Shown: positions 35,260 to 43,061 of the stretch, one piece after another | Layout of the letters: each line of letters starts with the position of its first letter | Position numbering within the stretch: position 1 is the first letter of the stretch | DNA from: Spirochaetota bacterium | Lineage (GTDB): Bacteria; Spirochaetota; Brachyspiria; Brachyspirales; JACRPF01 | Assembly: GCA_038043445.1 (NCBI GenBank) | Contig: JBBTBY010000028.1 | Coordinates: 50,950-114,949 of the forward strand | DNA: 64,000 bases | Direction of reading: 5' to 3' | The notes under the pieces: generated by a model | Told to the model about the DNA's origin: nothing | The model's database searches: none | What the model saw: the letters and a program-made list of their open reading frames with translations, nothing else | Made by a program: the position numbers and the translations under genes

Positions 35260-37716
35260 ATGATTAAAAACATCGTTAAACGTCTCACGGAGATTATCAA
35301 GGATCAATCTGTAGCGGAGGAAGTTGTAAAACCAGCACCGAAGTATACGCAAGTTTCTATGCCTGTCTATGGACAAGACCTTGAAGTGAAGGTGTCTTAT
35401 CTTCTCTCGAAGGTGATCGACGGGCTTGTATGCATACCGAAGCCGCGCCTTAAGCCTTCCAATGAAACGTTGCTGAAAGATGATTTCGATGTAGATGAAT
35501 ATGTATACGGGGCGCAACGTGAGCTGGAGGATAATATTTCCATGATTGAGGCGGAGATCGGTGGCAGCATTGTCCCGAGCCTTGTGTATAGTTCCGGCGA
35601 TTTTGAGGTGGTCGTACCTTTCGTAAAGCATCCCGATTTCCGTGAGGGATTACAGCTCAACATGGAACGGTTTGCGAGTGCAAGATTCAGTCCGACTACA
35701 ATTCAGGACATTGCAAAGACGATGTCGTATCTGGGAACGCCTGTATTTGAAAATTCAATGACGTTCACTGTGGAGATTATACCGGCGGAGTGGCTAACAC
35801 ATCCTAAAGTATTAGACGGCTGTGCATATGTTTTTCCCACTGGCAAAACTGTTCTTCATCATCCGAGAGGAATATGCAGCGACAACGATGTCTTGCAAAT
35901 CCGAGGGCTGGTCCAAGCTGAAAGCGGTCTTCACATTTTCAAGGGCATCATCGCACCGATTACTGCAGCTCAATTATCCGGAGTGATAAAGCCGGAGTTC
36001 TGTGACTCTGTTAAAACGATGCTCATGGACGGAAAGGTTGTGGCGACGAGTGATACCGTGAAAAAATGCCCGGCAGGTAAATATCAGATGATGGCATTTT
36101 GTCACGATTGTAGCTTATTCCATGATTCGTTTTCCACGCTAAAACAGATCAGTTTACAAATGGCAAACAAGCTCGTGTGGACGGACACTAGCGCGTACGA
36201 GGATAAGGCGCTGCAAAATGCACTTCGTTTTTCATCGGCATTCTATACCGATGCTGCCATGGTCGATGAGATACTCGGCAGCATTGATGAAATAGATGGC
36301 GACGAAGACCTTCCAGTGGAGGAGATCCGGGATTCGCTGTCGATGATTAAACGTTGTTCTATGAGTTTGTATGACAAAGTTGGACTTCCGAATCTGGTGA
36401 AGAAAGCCCTCACAATGAAACGTATGAAATCAGCTCTGGAATGGAAAACAAAAGGATTTCGTTTGTTTCTGACAAGCAGCACATTAGTGCCACGCGGCAG
36501 CATAATGCTGAATGCAAATGACTATTCACTTCTGAGGAGAGAATTTCAGAACGAGATGGCTGTCGTCGCGCGACCTCCATTTCAAGTGACAAGTATCAAT
36601 GAGATGCGGGTGATTAAAGGGGATTGGGAAGCAGATTATTGCAGCGTCCATCCTGACGATTTATCTGCTTTCAATGCTGACCTGGATGGGGACCATCTCC
36701 TTGTTACTCGGAGTATCTCTGGATTACGCTTTATTTCGGGGTTTGATCTTGAAAGCGTGCCGCTAAAGGTCAGCCGGGAAAACCTACAAAAATACTGCCC
36801 CACTATGAAGGCACAATATTCGTCGGCAATGAAGGAGAATGCCGCGATATTGTATGCGTTGAGCGTGGGAGAACGTATTGACATCGGCAACAATTTGATC
36901 GATGCGCTTATTCTCAGGACGGAACGTGAGGGGCATCTAAGTCAATTGGAAATCCGAAGAGCGTGCTGGGACCTTGAAAAATCGTTGCTGAATGGATTAA
37001 TTTCGTGCAAGAAAAAGGTGTCGGCTGAGACGATGATCCCGAACGTAACGTCCATTGCACAAATTGTAGCAAAGGAAAAGCTACACCTACCAGATGCGTA
37101 TAGATTATTGGCAGGCAAGATCGACTTTCCGGCAACGCCGATCAGTGAGCTGTCAAAGGATATCAAGACCGTGCTCGCTGAAACAACATTCGCTAATCCG
37201 ATTATCGAATTGGTTCGGGCAATGTTGTTGGATTTTATGCCTGATGAAACCGAGTACGTGATGCCAAGAATGTCGTGTCAGCTATGTAAAGCGCTTATAG
37301 GCGATATCATGGCTGAGTACGGTGATCTTGTGAAGGAGCTCGGCTTCATCGTCACTGACGGTCCACGAGGAATGCGGTTAGAGAATCCCTTGTTAGACCG
37401 CTACCTTGAGTTTTGTAAGTCTAAAATGTTCTCACTGGCAGCCGATTATTTGAAATCGACAATCACTCCGTGGGTTGAAGGACTTAAAGTGAAAGACGAT
37501 TATATTGCGTCGATGCTAATAATTGGTGTGCTTGCATTCAAGAACCGAGCGGGAGAAGGTCGGCATAGCAGATTCGGTTTTATGTTCAAGTTCATACCTG
37601 GTGTTGTGTTGAAAACGATCACCGAGATGATATGCGATCGAAACCGACCAATCGAGCACGAGATGTATGTTGAGTATGTCAAAGCCGAGCGTGGCACCTT
37701 GAGCATTCTGAAATAA
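35260..37716 (+). CDS. Putative two-barrel (DPBB) RNA polymerase, single polypeptide
   Basis: Protein of 818 aa. Residues 463-482 read VHPDDLSAFNADLDGDHLLV, the metal-binding signature of the beta' double-psi beta-barrel (NADFDGD), with Asp 474, 476 and 478 as candidate Mg ligands. It is preceded, as in beta' and in YonO/RdRP-type enzymes, by an R-P-P (438-440) and a Gly/Lys-rich strand (VIKGDW). An earlier VLDGCAYVF (184-192) and HIFKGIIAP (225-233) could be the first barrel, with Lys 228 about 246 residues before the Asp triad, close to the spacing of single-chain cellular RdRPs and YonO as I remember them. The SD AAGGAGG lies 8 nt before the ATG. It heads the rightward small-gene block of the element. 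The motif is seen; polymerase activity and template are inferred. Confidence 0.65.
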   Translation: MIKNIVKRLTEIIKDQSVAEEVVKPAPKYTQVSMPVYGQDLEVKVSYLLSKVIDGLVCIPKPRLKPSNETLLKDDFDVDEYVYGAQRELEDNISMIEAEIGGSIVPSLVYSSGDFEVVVPFVKHPDFREGLQLNMERFASARFSPTTIQDIAKTMSYLGTPVFENSMTFTVEIIPAEWLTHPKVLDGCAYVFPTGKTVLHHPRGICSDNDVLQIRGLVQAESGLHIFKGIIAPITAAQLSGVIKPEFCDSVKTMLMDGKVVATSDTVKKCPAGKYQMMAFCHDCSLFHDSFSTLKQISLQMANKLVWTDTSAYEDKALQNALRFSSAFYTDAAMVDEILGSIDEIDGDEDLPVEEIRDSLSMIKRCSMSLYDKVGLPNLVKKALTMKRMKSALEWKTKGFRLFLTSSTLVPRGSIMLNANDYSLLRREFQNEMAVVARPPFQVTSINEMRVIKGDWEADYCSVHPDDLSAFNADLDGDHLLVTRSISGLRFISGFDLESVPLKVSRENLQKYCPTMKAQYSSAMKENAAILYALSVGERIDIGNNLIDALILRTEREGHLSQLEIRRACWDLEKSLLNGLISCKKKVSAETMIPNVTSIAQIVAKEKLHLPDAYRLLAGKIDFPATPISELSKDIKTVLAETTFANPIIELVRAMLLDFMPDETEYVMPRMSCQLCKALIGDIMAEYGDLVKELGFIVTDGPRGMRLENPLLDRYLEFCKSKMFSLAADYLKSTITPWVEGLKVKDDYIASMLIIGVLAFKNRAGEGRHSRFGFMFKFIPGVVLKTITEMICDRNRPIEHEMYVEYVKAERGTLSILK

Positions 37717-37825
37717 CGTAGGTAAATTAAATTGTCATCTTGAAGGTGCGGTACTGGCATTGCGTCTCGTCTGTTAATGCCGAGAGCGACGTGAAGTGTT
37801 GTAGTGCAATAAATATAAAGACAAT

Positions 37826-37850
37826 CTGCCGTTGAACGGCAGGTTATTTT
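37826..37850 (+). terminator. Probable rho-independent terminator after the polymerase-like gene
   Basis: CTGCCG-TTGAA-CGGCAG stem-loop (37826-37842) followed by the T-rich GTTATTTT. It lies 110 nt after the stop of the polymerase-like gene and before the small-gene block. Confidence 0.55.
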
Positions 37851-37968
37851 CTCTTGGTGAAATCATATTTGTACGGCCATTTGGTCGCTAAATCCCTTGT
37901 CACAGGCGTGCGGATTGTCCTAACAGTCCGTACGTCTTTTTCATATAAACCTATCATCGGAGGTAGTT

Positions 37969-38145
37969 ATGCCAGTCGAAGTATATCCACTATTCGAGTC
38001 TGCCATCGACAACGGCATTCTCGAGTTCGTCTCCGTGAAAACGTATCGCATAACGGTGTCGTTCAGCCGCTTCGCCATACTCAACGCACTACGCAAGTGT
38101 GGCATATCATTTCAGTTCCACGACGACATCATCGAGATCGATTAA
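37969..38145 (+). CDS. 58-aa hypothetical protein
   Basis: ATG with a strong CGGAGG SD 6 nt upstream and a clean stop. The protein starts MPVEVYPLFESAIDNGILEF and ends FHDDIIEID; it is acidic, mixed alpha/beta and has no recognised family. The leader TCATCGGAGGTAgTTATG is repeated before the gene at 39072 (TCATCGGAGGTAaTTATG), which supports both as real genes of one regulon. Confidence 0.6.
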   Translation: MPVEVYPLFESAIDNGILEFVSVKTYRITVSFSRFAILNALRKCGISFQFHDDIIEID

Positions 38146-38186
38146 CAGAGGCCGAGTCCTCTGTTTTTCCAAGGAGAACAATTCAG

Positions 38187-38576
38187 ATGAAGCTTACAAC
38201 GTGCGTGATCAATTTCATTAAAGATAAAATCAGAGTCCGGATATTCCGCGGCTTTGATGGCATGCCAGGTGGAGTGATGGATCATTTTGATGAGTTCCTC
38301 AAGTGGAATGATGGCAAAAGTGATGATCCGCGCTATATGGCAGTAGCGTTTATATTCTGGGCAAAGCTTGATTTGTTCGAAGATGCCAACGAGGCGAAGG
38401 TTCCTGCCGTCAAACACGAACATGGTCTCGGTGAGTACGCCATCGATGTGCCGCCGGTTCAAGCAAGCGTGGATTATGAGTATGACCTGATTCGACGCGG
38501 ACGCATATTCATCGTCAACGCGTATCGCCTCGTTGGTCGCAAGCGTGTGCTCTGTGATTCGCGACACTATCAATAA
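38187..38576 (+). CDS. 129-aa hypothetical protein
   Basis: Starts MKLTTCVINFIKDKIRVRIF after an AAGGAGAA SD. Acidic middle with WNDGKSDDPRYMAVAFIFWA and a basic end (RRGRIFIVNAYRLVGRKRV). An open frame continues upstream to 37854 but lacks an SD there and overlaps the 58-aa gene, so the ATG at 38187 is preferred. No family recognised. Confidence 0.6.
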   Translation: MKLTTCVINFIKDKIRVRIFRGFDGMPGGVMDHFDEFLKWNDGKSDDPRYMAVAFIFWAKLDLFEDANEAKVPAVKHEHGLGEYAIDVPPVQASVDYEYDLIRRGRIFIVNAYRLVGRKRVLCDSRHYQ

Positions 38577-38632
38577 TCTATTGGTCTAGCCAATAGTTTT
38601 TACTCCTGATAATCATTACGATGGAGCATTTT

Positions 38633-39007
38633 ATGACTGAGAAAACGAAGGGACTTGTCGCGAGATTAACCGCTCTGCGACAGAATTGCGATGAACAGCA
38701 TGTGACGAAAGACTTTGCTGACTTCATCACGCGTATATCGGCGCATACTGAGAAGCCGTTCAGCTTCAATAACCTTTTGCTTGCGTTCGCAGAGACGAAT
38801 GGCAAAGCAACGGAATTGCACTCACTGCGCACATGGAACAATCTTGGCAAGCGTGTGCGTAAAGGCAGCAAAGGCGTGAAAATTCTTCTGCCGAGAGTCT
38901 GGCGGAAACTCAATGAGGATGGAACGGAAACGAATATCCGTTACTATTCGGTCGGATATTTATTCGATATAAAAGACGTCGAAGCTGCGCCGGTGAAGGC
39001 TGCGTGA
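38633..39007 (+). CDS. ArdC N-terminal-like ssDNA-binding domain protein
   Basis: Protein of 124 aa. FSFNNLLLAFAETNGKATEL followed by HSLRTWNNLGKRVRKGSKGV is the core of the ArdC N-terminal domain (NxxLLA...TxxxWxxLGRxVRKGxKG), which binds single-stranded DNA in plasmid antirestriction proteins. The metallopeptidase domain of full ArdC is absent. GGAG lies 6 nt before the ATG. Typical cargo of plasmids and conjugative elements; here it may coat or protect element DNA. Confidence 0.75.
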   Translation: MTEKTKGLVARLTALRQNCDEQHVTKDFADFITRISAHTEKPFSFNNLLLAFAETNGKATELHSLRTWNNLGKRVRKGSKGVKILLPRVWRKLNEDGTETNIRYYSVGYLFDIKDVEAAPVKAA

Positions 39008-39071
39008 CAGAAATAGAGTTAGAGGTGATGTTCTTCATCGTCTCTAACTCGTTTTATCATCGGAGGTAATT

Positions 39072-39497
39072 ATGTTTGACTTTTCCTACGACACACGTTT
39101 GATTCGCGCATTGATGGGGCTCGCATATCTTGGACTGAAACAATATAGACGTGGCGCGCTTGACGGCTTTGATTCATTTCGCTGGAAGGTGAAGACTTTG
39201 AATGGTCAACCTCCTTCCGATATGAATCTACTGCTTCTGTACATGTCGCACAAACCTGATGTACCTGTACTAATTGGAACGGCATCTGAATGGTCGTTGT
39301 ATCGCGCAGAACATATTTCTTCATCTATGCGGCCATATCATATGCTTGACAATTATAAATCATTTCTGAGCAGGAAAACCGGATCGTTCGTTCGATTGCT
39401 GCGAGTAGTTCGTGTATATCCTGAATCAGCAGTATTAAATCAATTTAATCGGAGGACAAAATGGATAGAAGAGTCTGCCGAGAATGTGGCGGCGTGA
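39072..39497 (+). CDS. 141-aa hypothetical protein
   Basis: Starts MFDFSYDTRLIRALMGLAYL with a perfect GGAGG SD in the same leader as the gene at 37969. Basic and helical. The last 37 nt overlap the start of the zinc-ribbon gene at 39461. No family recognised. Confidence 0.55.
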   Translation: MFDFSYDTRLIRALMGLAYLGLKQYRRGALDGFDSFRWKVKTLNGQPPSDMNLLLLYMSHKPDVPVLIGTASEWSLYRAEHISSSMRPYHMLDNYKSFLSRKTGSFVRLLRVVRVYPESAVLNQFNRRTKWIEESAENVAA

Positions 39498-39631
39498 TCG
39501 AGATGATCGGCGTCGGGTTTTACGGAATAACAGTGGAAGTAAAATGCCTTCATTGTGGCGAGCAATATGAGGTGCTGCCGGAAGAACTTGGTGATGATGG
39601 CATTGCCTATTATGATCGTATGGTCGCATAG
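39461..39631 (+). CDS. 56-aa zinc-ribbon protein
   Basis: CRECGG near the N-terminus and CLHCGEQYEVLPEE form a CxxC...CxxC zinc ribbon in a 56-aa protein. GGAGG lies 6 nt before the ATG. It overlaps the end of the preceding gene in another frame; the perfect SD and the two CxxC pairs argue that it is real. Confidence 0.55.
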   Translation: MDRRVCRECGGVIEMIGVGFYGITVEVKCLHCGEQYEVLPEELGDDGIAYYDRMVA

Positions 39632-39638
39632 GATCAAT

Positions 39639-39746
39639 ATGAAGACAACAATCTTTGACATTATCGCGGACATAATAGCGTTGTTAAAATGGAGGGTGTA
39701 TGCAAAAACAAATAAAAAGCATCGAGGCTCTGCGCCAGCTTGCTAA
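39639..39746 (+). CDS. Possible 35-aa peptide
   Basis: ATG with AGGA 5 nt upstream; starts MKTTIFDIIADIIALLKWRV with an amphipathic helix and a basic tail. It overlaps the start of the 85-aa gene by 47 nt, so it may be a leader peptide or not translated. Confidence 0.25.
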   Translation: MKTTIFDIIADIIALLKWRVYAKTNKKHRGSAPAC

Positions 39747-39957
39747 CAGTGACAGTGGCGTTGAAGTCTTTATAGTATCGATGAACGGCGGCCTGCGCAG
39801 TAGCAAGCATGTTTATTGGACTGCCGCCAACGGCTGGTCTATCTATAATTTAATAGATGACACGTTTCAGGATGCGTCTACTGATAGACGACTGAACGCT
39901 GATACGCTCATCGTCAAGGCAATGAAATTGGGGGCGCTATATGCAGACGCGGCTTGA
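39700..39957 (+). CDS. 85-aa hypothetical protein
   Basis: GGAGG lies 5 nt before the ATG. MQKQIKSIEALRQLANSDSG is followed by an alternating beta region (VEVFIVSMNGGLRSSKHVYW). Overlaps the next gene by 17 nt. No family recognised. Confidence 0.55.
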   Translation: MQKQIKSIEALRQLANSDSGVEVFIVSMNGGLRSSKHVYWTAANGWSIYNLIDDTFQDASTDRRLNADTLIVKAMKLGALYADAA

Positions 39958-40225
39958 AATATGGGAAGACAAATTCATGTTATGCGATGACTGCGTTCAG
40001 GTTGTCGCTAACGATGATTACAGTGGCATCGTGGATGCAAGGCAGGAGAAACAGATCCGGCAGTCATTGTCAAGCATGGCGAAACAAGGCATGCATATAT
40101 CGCTGGGCGATAGCGAGAAAGATGAAACCTTCAGCATGGAACTCTGTGACCTATGCTTCTCGCTGGCTGGACGACGTACACATTGCGTCGTTTTGTATGA
40201 AACATGGGAGCAGCAAGATGCATGA
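39941..40225 (+). CDS. 94-aa protein with two CxxC pairs
   Basis: MLCDDCVQVVANDDY near the N-terminus and MELCDLCFSLAGRR near the C-terminus give a separated CxxC pair layout, probably one zinc site. Small proteins with this pattern are common in phages and plasmids; function unknown. Overlaps both neighbours by a few bases. Confidence 0.5.
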   Translation: MQTRLEIWEDKFMLCDDCVQVVANDDYSGIVDARQEKQIRQSLSSMAKQGMHISLGDSEKDETFSMELCDLCFSLAGRRTHCVVLYETWEQQDA

Positions 40226-40439
40226 CACAATTCCTGCTGAAAATTATCGAATCGTATGCTCGACCTATACGATGGAAAGGGCGCGTATCATGGTGTCGGA
40301 GTACTACTTCGGCAGCACAATCACGTTAACGCCGGTTACTGGAAATATATGGCTTGTATCGACGGGAAAAGGATTGTGCAAGAACGTACGTCTGCGCCTG
40401 AAAGGTCAGAGGTATCGACTCGAAATAAAAGAGGTGTGA
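40218..40439 (+). CDS. 73-aa hypothetical protein
   Basis: ATG 40218 has GGGAG 7 nt upstream. MHDTIPAENYRIVCSTYTME, then a strand-rich middle and a basic end (RLRLKGQRYRLEIKEV). It overlaps the previous gene by 8 nt and ends one base before the next ATG, as expected for a tight operon. Confidence 0.5.
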   Translation: MHDTIPAENYRIVCSTYTMERARIMVSEYYFGSTITLTPVTGNIWLVSTGKGLCKNVRLRLKGQRYRLEIKEV

Positions 40440-40440
40440 T

Positions 40441-40620
40441 ATGAACGGCAAATTTACGCTTGAGATCAATCTTGGCAACGCGGCGATGAGCAATCGCTGG
40501 GACATTGCTGAAGCGGTTGAGAAAGTTGCACCGAAGCTGCGGCGCGGTGACATCAGCGGAAAGATCATGGACGAGAACGGCAATTCAGTCGGCAAATTCA
40601 TGATCGAGGCGGATGAATGA
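40441..40620 (+). CDS. 59-aa hypothetical protein
   Basis: GAGGTG lies 4 nt before the ATG. MNGKFTLEINLGNAAMSNRW then DIAEAVEKVAPKLRRGDISG: a short strand-helix protein often seen in phage operons, with no assigned function. Its stop overlaps the next start (ATGA). Confidence 0.55.
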   Translation: MNGKFTLEINLGNAAMSNRWDIAEAVEKVAPKLRRGDISGKIMDENGNSVGKFMIEADE

Positions 40621-40934
40621 GTACTATGCGAAAGTATGGACTTGTCATCGACACTGAGGCAATTGGCAAGGGAATGTATAACCTTATCGAGGAACGCGGG
40701 CAAGATGCGATTGTTGCATTCGGAATGCTTCCGGCAGAAGTCATGGAGATGCTTGAACGGTTAATCCGTGAAAAAGTGATCAACACTGCTGCCGGACAAT
40801 ACGGACTACAATCTGATGAAATCGAGCTATACGTCGATGAAAAGAAAATAAAAGAGATTGTCAACGACATCACGCATCAGGTGTGCGTTGAAATCTATCG
40901 TGCTGCATCAGCGGCTGGCAAAATGATGGTGTGA
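40617..40934 (+). CDS. 105-aa hypothetical protein
   Basis: Mostly helical protein with an N-terminal strand (KYGLVIDTEAIGKGMYNLIE) and a charged helix (DEKKIKEIVNDI). It is coupled to the preceding gene by a 4-nt overlap. No family recognised. Confidence 0.55.
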   Translation: MSTMRKYGLVIDTEAIGKGMYNLIEERGQDAIVAFGMLPAEVMEMLERLIREKVINTAAGQYGLQSDEIELYVDEKKIKEIVNDITHQVCVEIYRAASAAGKMMV

Positions 40935-40942
40935 GGTGAAAC

Positions 40943-41350
40943 ATGAGCGCATATATAGTCAATGACAACGTAATCAATCGTATTGTCGCTATGCTCTGGG
41001 CGGATGCCGCTGGTGGCGACAGATACCTATCTCATCCTATCAAGCGCCTCGGATACGATGTCCCATCAAATCCGAAGCTGCTTGCGCGGCACATGCATAA
41101 TCTCAATCGATTTGCGATATGGGAGCGATACTTACATAGAGAGCCGTATTCGCATCAGTTCAAAGATATGTGGGCGGATGATCGATATCAGACTCTCGTT
41201 GACCTGCAATGCTTTTTATATCAGTGCAGTGAAGGACGCGCCGATCAATCGCATCTATTTAAAGCACTTTATGATGTAAAGCAGACTCTCATGCTTGTTT
41301 TGCTGCGTGAGACTGATGCGTTTCAAAAAACAATATGGAACAAGGAGTGA
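40943..41350 (+). CDS. 135-aa hypothetical protein
   Basis: GAGGTG lies 5 nt before the ATG. Helical, with repeated aromatic residues and His/Arg (HMHNLNRFAIWERYLHREPY). It lies directly upstream of ssb. No family recognised. Confidence 0.55.
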   Translation: MSAYIVNDNVINRIVAMLWADAAGGDRYLSHPIKRLGYDVPSNPKLLARHMHNLNRFAIWERYLHREPYSHQFKDMWADDRYQTLVDLQCFLYQCSEGRADQSHLFKALYDVKQTLMLVLLRETDAFQKTIWNKE

Positions 41351-41355
41351 AGTTT

Positions 41356-41727
41356 ATGAGCAATACCAATCTGGTTGTGGTAGAAGGAAGAATAACAGCT
41401 GATCCAATGATGCATAAGACGAAGAGTGGAAAGTCCGTGTGCAGATTCACGGTCGCCAACAACCGCTACTACTTTCAGGGGAAGAACCTTATCGACGAGG
41501 TTAGCTTCTTCAAAGTGACGGCATGGGGTCCGCTTGGTGAGCGCTGTGCTGCGTCTCTCAAGAAAGGCAATCCTGTGCTTGTGTCGGGGAATCTCAAGCA
41601 GGACAGTTATCAGACCAAGAACGGAGAGAAGCTGAAGGAAGTTACGATAACTGCCGCGAACGTTAAGTTCATCGGCGTCAGGAAAGCTGTGCCGACTGCA
41701 ACGGTTGATCATGATGGAGCAAAATAA
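41356..41727 (+). CDS. ssb: Single-stranded DNA-binding protein
   Basis: SSB of 123 aa, a single OB fold: NLVVVEGRITADPMMHKTKS, VCRFTVANNRYYF, VSFFKVTAWGPLGERCAASL and VLVSGNLKQDSYQTKNGEKL. It lacks the long acidic tail ending in DDIPF that recruits host repair proteins, which suggests that it serves the element only. The ATG at 41356 has GGAG 8 nt upstream. Coats single-stranded DNA during replication of the element; the element also encodes a DNA polymerase. Confidence 0.92.
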   Translation: MSNTNLVVVEGRITADPMMHKTKSGKSVCRFTVANNRYYFQGKNLIDEVSFFKVTAWGPLGERCAASLKKGNPVLVSGNLKQDSYQTKNGEKLKEVTITAANVKFIGVRKAVPTATVDHDGAK

Positions 41728-41739
41728 ACGGGAGGCTCT

Positions 41740-42033
41740 ATGGGCTGCAACGCACATCGAATAGATAAAATTGTCTATGCCGAGCATGAGTCTTTCTCAC
41801 TCTGGCATGACAATGTTCTGGAAGTAATGGAGGCGGCAAACTGTAATAAGACCAGCGAAATACATGACCATCGAAACTATGATGGAATCGGAACTATCGA
41901 AGTGCCGGTCGCATTGCTAAAAATAGCCGTCGAGAACGAGAAGGTCTCGGAGTATATCAAAGAAGCGATTCGTATGGACATAGCATTCGCTGAGAAACGT
42001 GGCGATGATTATGTCCTTTACGATTGTTATTGA
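41740..42033 (+). CDS. 97-aa hypothetical protein
   Basis: GGGAGG lies 4-5 nt before the ATG, 12 nt after ssb. His- and acidic-residue-rich (CNAHRIDKIVYAEHESFSLW). No family recognised. Confidence 0.55.
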   Translation: MGCNAHRIDKIVYAEHESFSLWHDNVLEVMEAANCNKTSEIHDHRNYDGIGTIEVPVALLKIAVENEKVSEYIKEAIRMDIAFAEKRGDDYVLYDCY

Positions 42034-42042
42034 GGTGTGATT

Positions 42043-42333
42043 ATGCAAAAAGTATCGATTACATACTCAGTTTATGCATACGACGAATTGTTTGAAGCAG
42101 CACAGAATCGCGCTATCCAGTCTGCGATTAAATGCTTCTTGAATACGCCGTATGAACGTCTGAGTGAAGATATGCAAATCGCCGTTGACAAAGCAGAATC
42201 AATGCAGACACCTTGGTTCGCAGGCGAGTACATCTGGGACAACTGCCGCGACGAGATTATCGCATTCTGTCAGCAGTTCGAATATCGGTTCAATGGAAAT
42301 GTTTTTACGGAGGAAAATGAAAATGCATGCTAA
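42043..42333 (+). CDS. 96-aa hypothetical protein
   Basis: ATG 42043 follows GAGGTG. MQKVSITYSVYAYDELFEAA, then helices with paired Trp (TPWFAGEYIWDN). Overlaps the next small gene. No family recognised. Confidence 0.5.
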   Translation: MQKVSITYSVYAYDELFEAAQNRAIQSAIKCFLNTPYERLSEDMQIAVDKAESMQTPWFAGEYIWDNCRDEIIAFCQQFEYRFNGNVFTEENENAC

Positions 42334-42466
42334 TAACTCACCGTGGGACGATGATGACGATGATCAGACGCAGTGGCCTGAGTATGTTCGGCAGGATGAG
42401 TATCCTGAAGACGACCGCGACGAGGGCTACGAGGGCATTCCCGATGACGTATCTGATCGGCTGTAA
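42317..42466 (+). CDS. 49-aa acidic protein
   Basis: GGAGG lies just before the ATG at 42317. The product is extremely acidic, with a run of Asp after NNSPW and many Asp/Glu to the end, resembling DNA-mimic or phage inhibitor proteins in charge only. Last gene of the small-gene block. Confidence 0.5.
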   Translation: MKMHANNSPWDDDDDDQTQWPEYVRQDEYPEDDRDEGYEGIPDDVSDRL

Positions 42467-43025
42467 ATAAATCAATTATTCGATCGAAACGGGACGATGA
42501 CGCTGATCAACAGTGTTTTCGCTCCGTTTTTCTTGGCAAAGTATTCAATTGGCGGCAGATAGACAATGAAAATATTACTTTTACCGATGGGGGACCTGGT
42601 CCAATATAAGACTGTGAGCGATGGTCATATGTCCTGCCGCCGCATTGGGCTGCCGCAGAGGTGCGGTGAATCGCCGCATTGCACGTCGCATCACTCATTC
42701 GCTGAGAACGGCATCTCCGCACGCTTTGTTTCGGTATCGCACTGCGGTAAGTGCGGTAATAACAGTTGCAGCATGCGAAGCGTGGCATAGATAACCGGAA
42801 CGTCTGCTCTATCAGATGCTTTGTTCAAGTATACGATACTGCGTTTCCTTTCGTTTTTCGCAGGTCTAATGGTACTATTGCAGGAAGTAATTCCCAGTGA
42901 ACCCTGATAACCATTATAACAGCATGCGGAAGCAGAAAAGCAGATTCTCAAGACAGATCGCCGCACTGTGCGGTAGTTCACCGCACCCTGCGACGGGCTG
43001 TTTTGAGCCACCTAAAATCCTTTAA
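42467..43025. other. Intergenic stretch with iteron-like TGCGGT repeats
   Basis: No supported gene. TGCGGTGA (42662), TGCGGTAA (42743 and 42752, tandem), TGCGGTAG (42969) and the inverted ACCGCA (42980-42985) lie within about 325 nt. Several are paired as inverted repeats (TGCGGT-AGTTC-ACCGCA at 42969-42985). This is a candidate origin or operator region between the small-gene block and the methylase/DnaE genes. Confidence 0.45.
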
Positions 43026-43054
43026 TTGACCATGGCCTGCCAGCATGCTAGAAT
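43026..43054 (+). promoter_or_regulatory. Sigma-70 promoter of the DNA methylase gene
   Basis: TTGACC (43026-43031), 17 nt, TAGAAT (43049-43054), then 7 nt to the ATG at 43062. This predicts transcription from the start codon itself and no SD is present. Confidence 0.65.
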
Positions 43055-43061
43055 CTATTGT

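Noticed and set aside
37854..38186. Upstream extension of the 129-aa gene
   Set aside because: No SD at the distal start and full overlap with the 58-aa gene, which has a perfect SD. The ATG at 38187 has its own AAGGAG.
42507..43011. Open frames on both strands in the iteron-like region, such as one starting at 42566
   Set aside because: No SD, and Cys/His/Ser-rich translation of repeats. Better read as non-coding.
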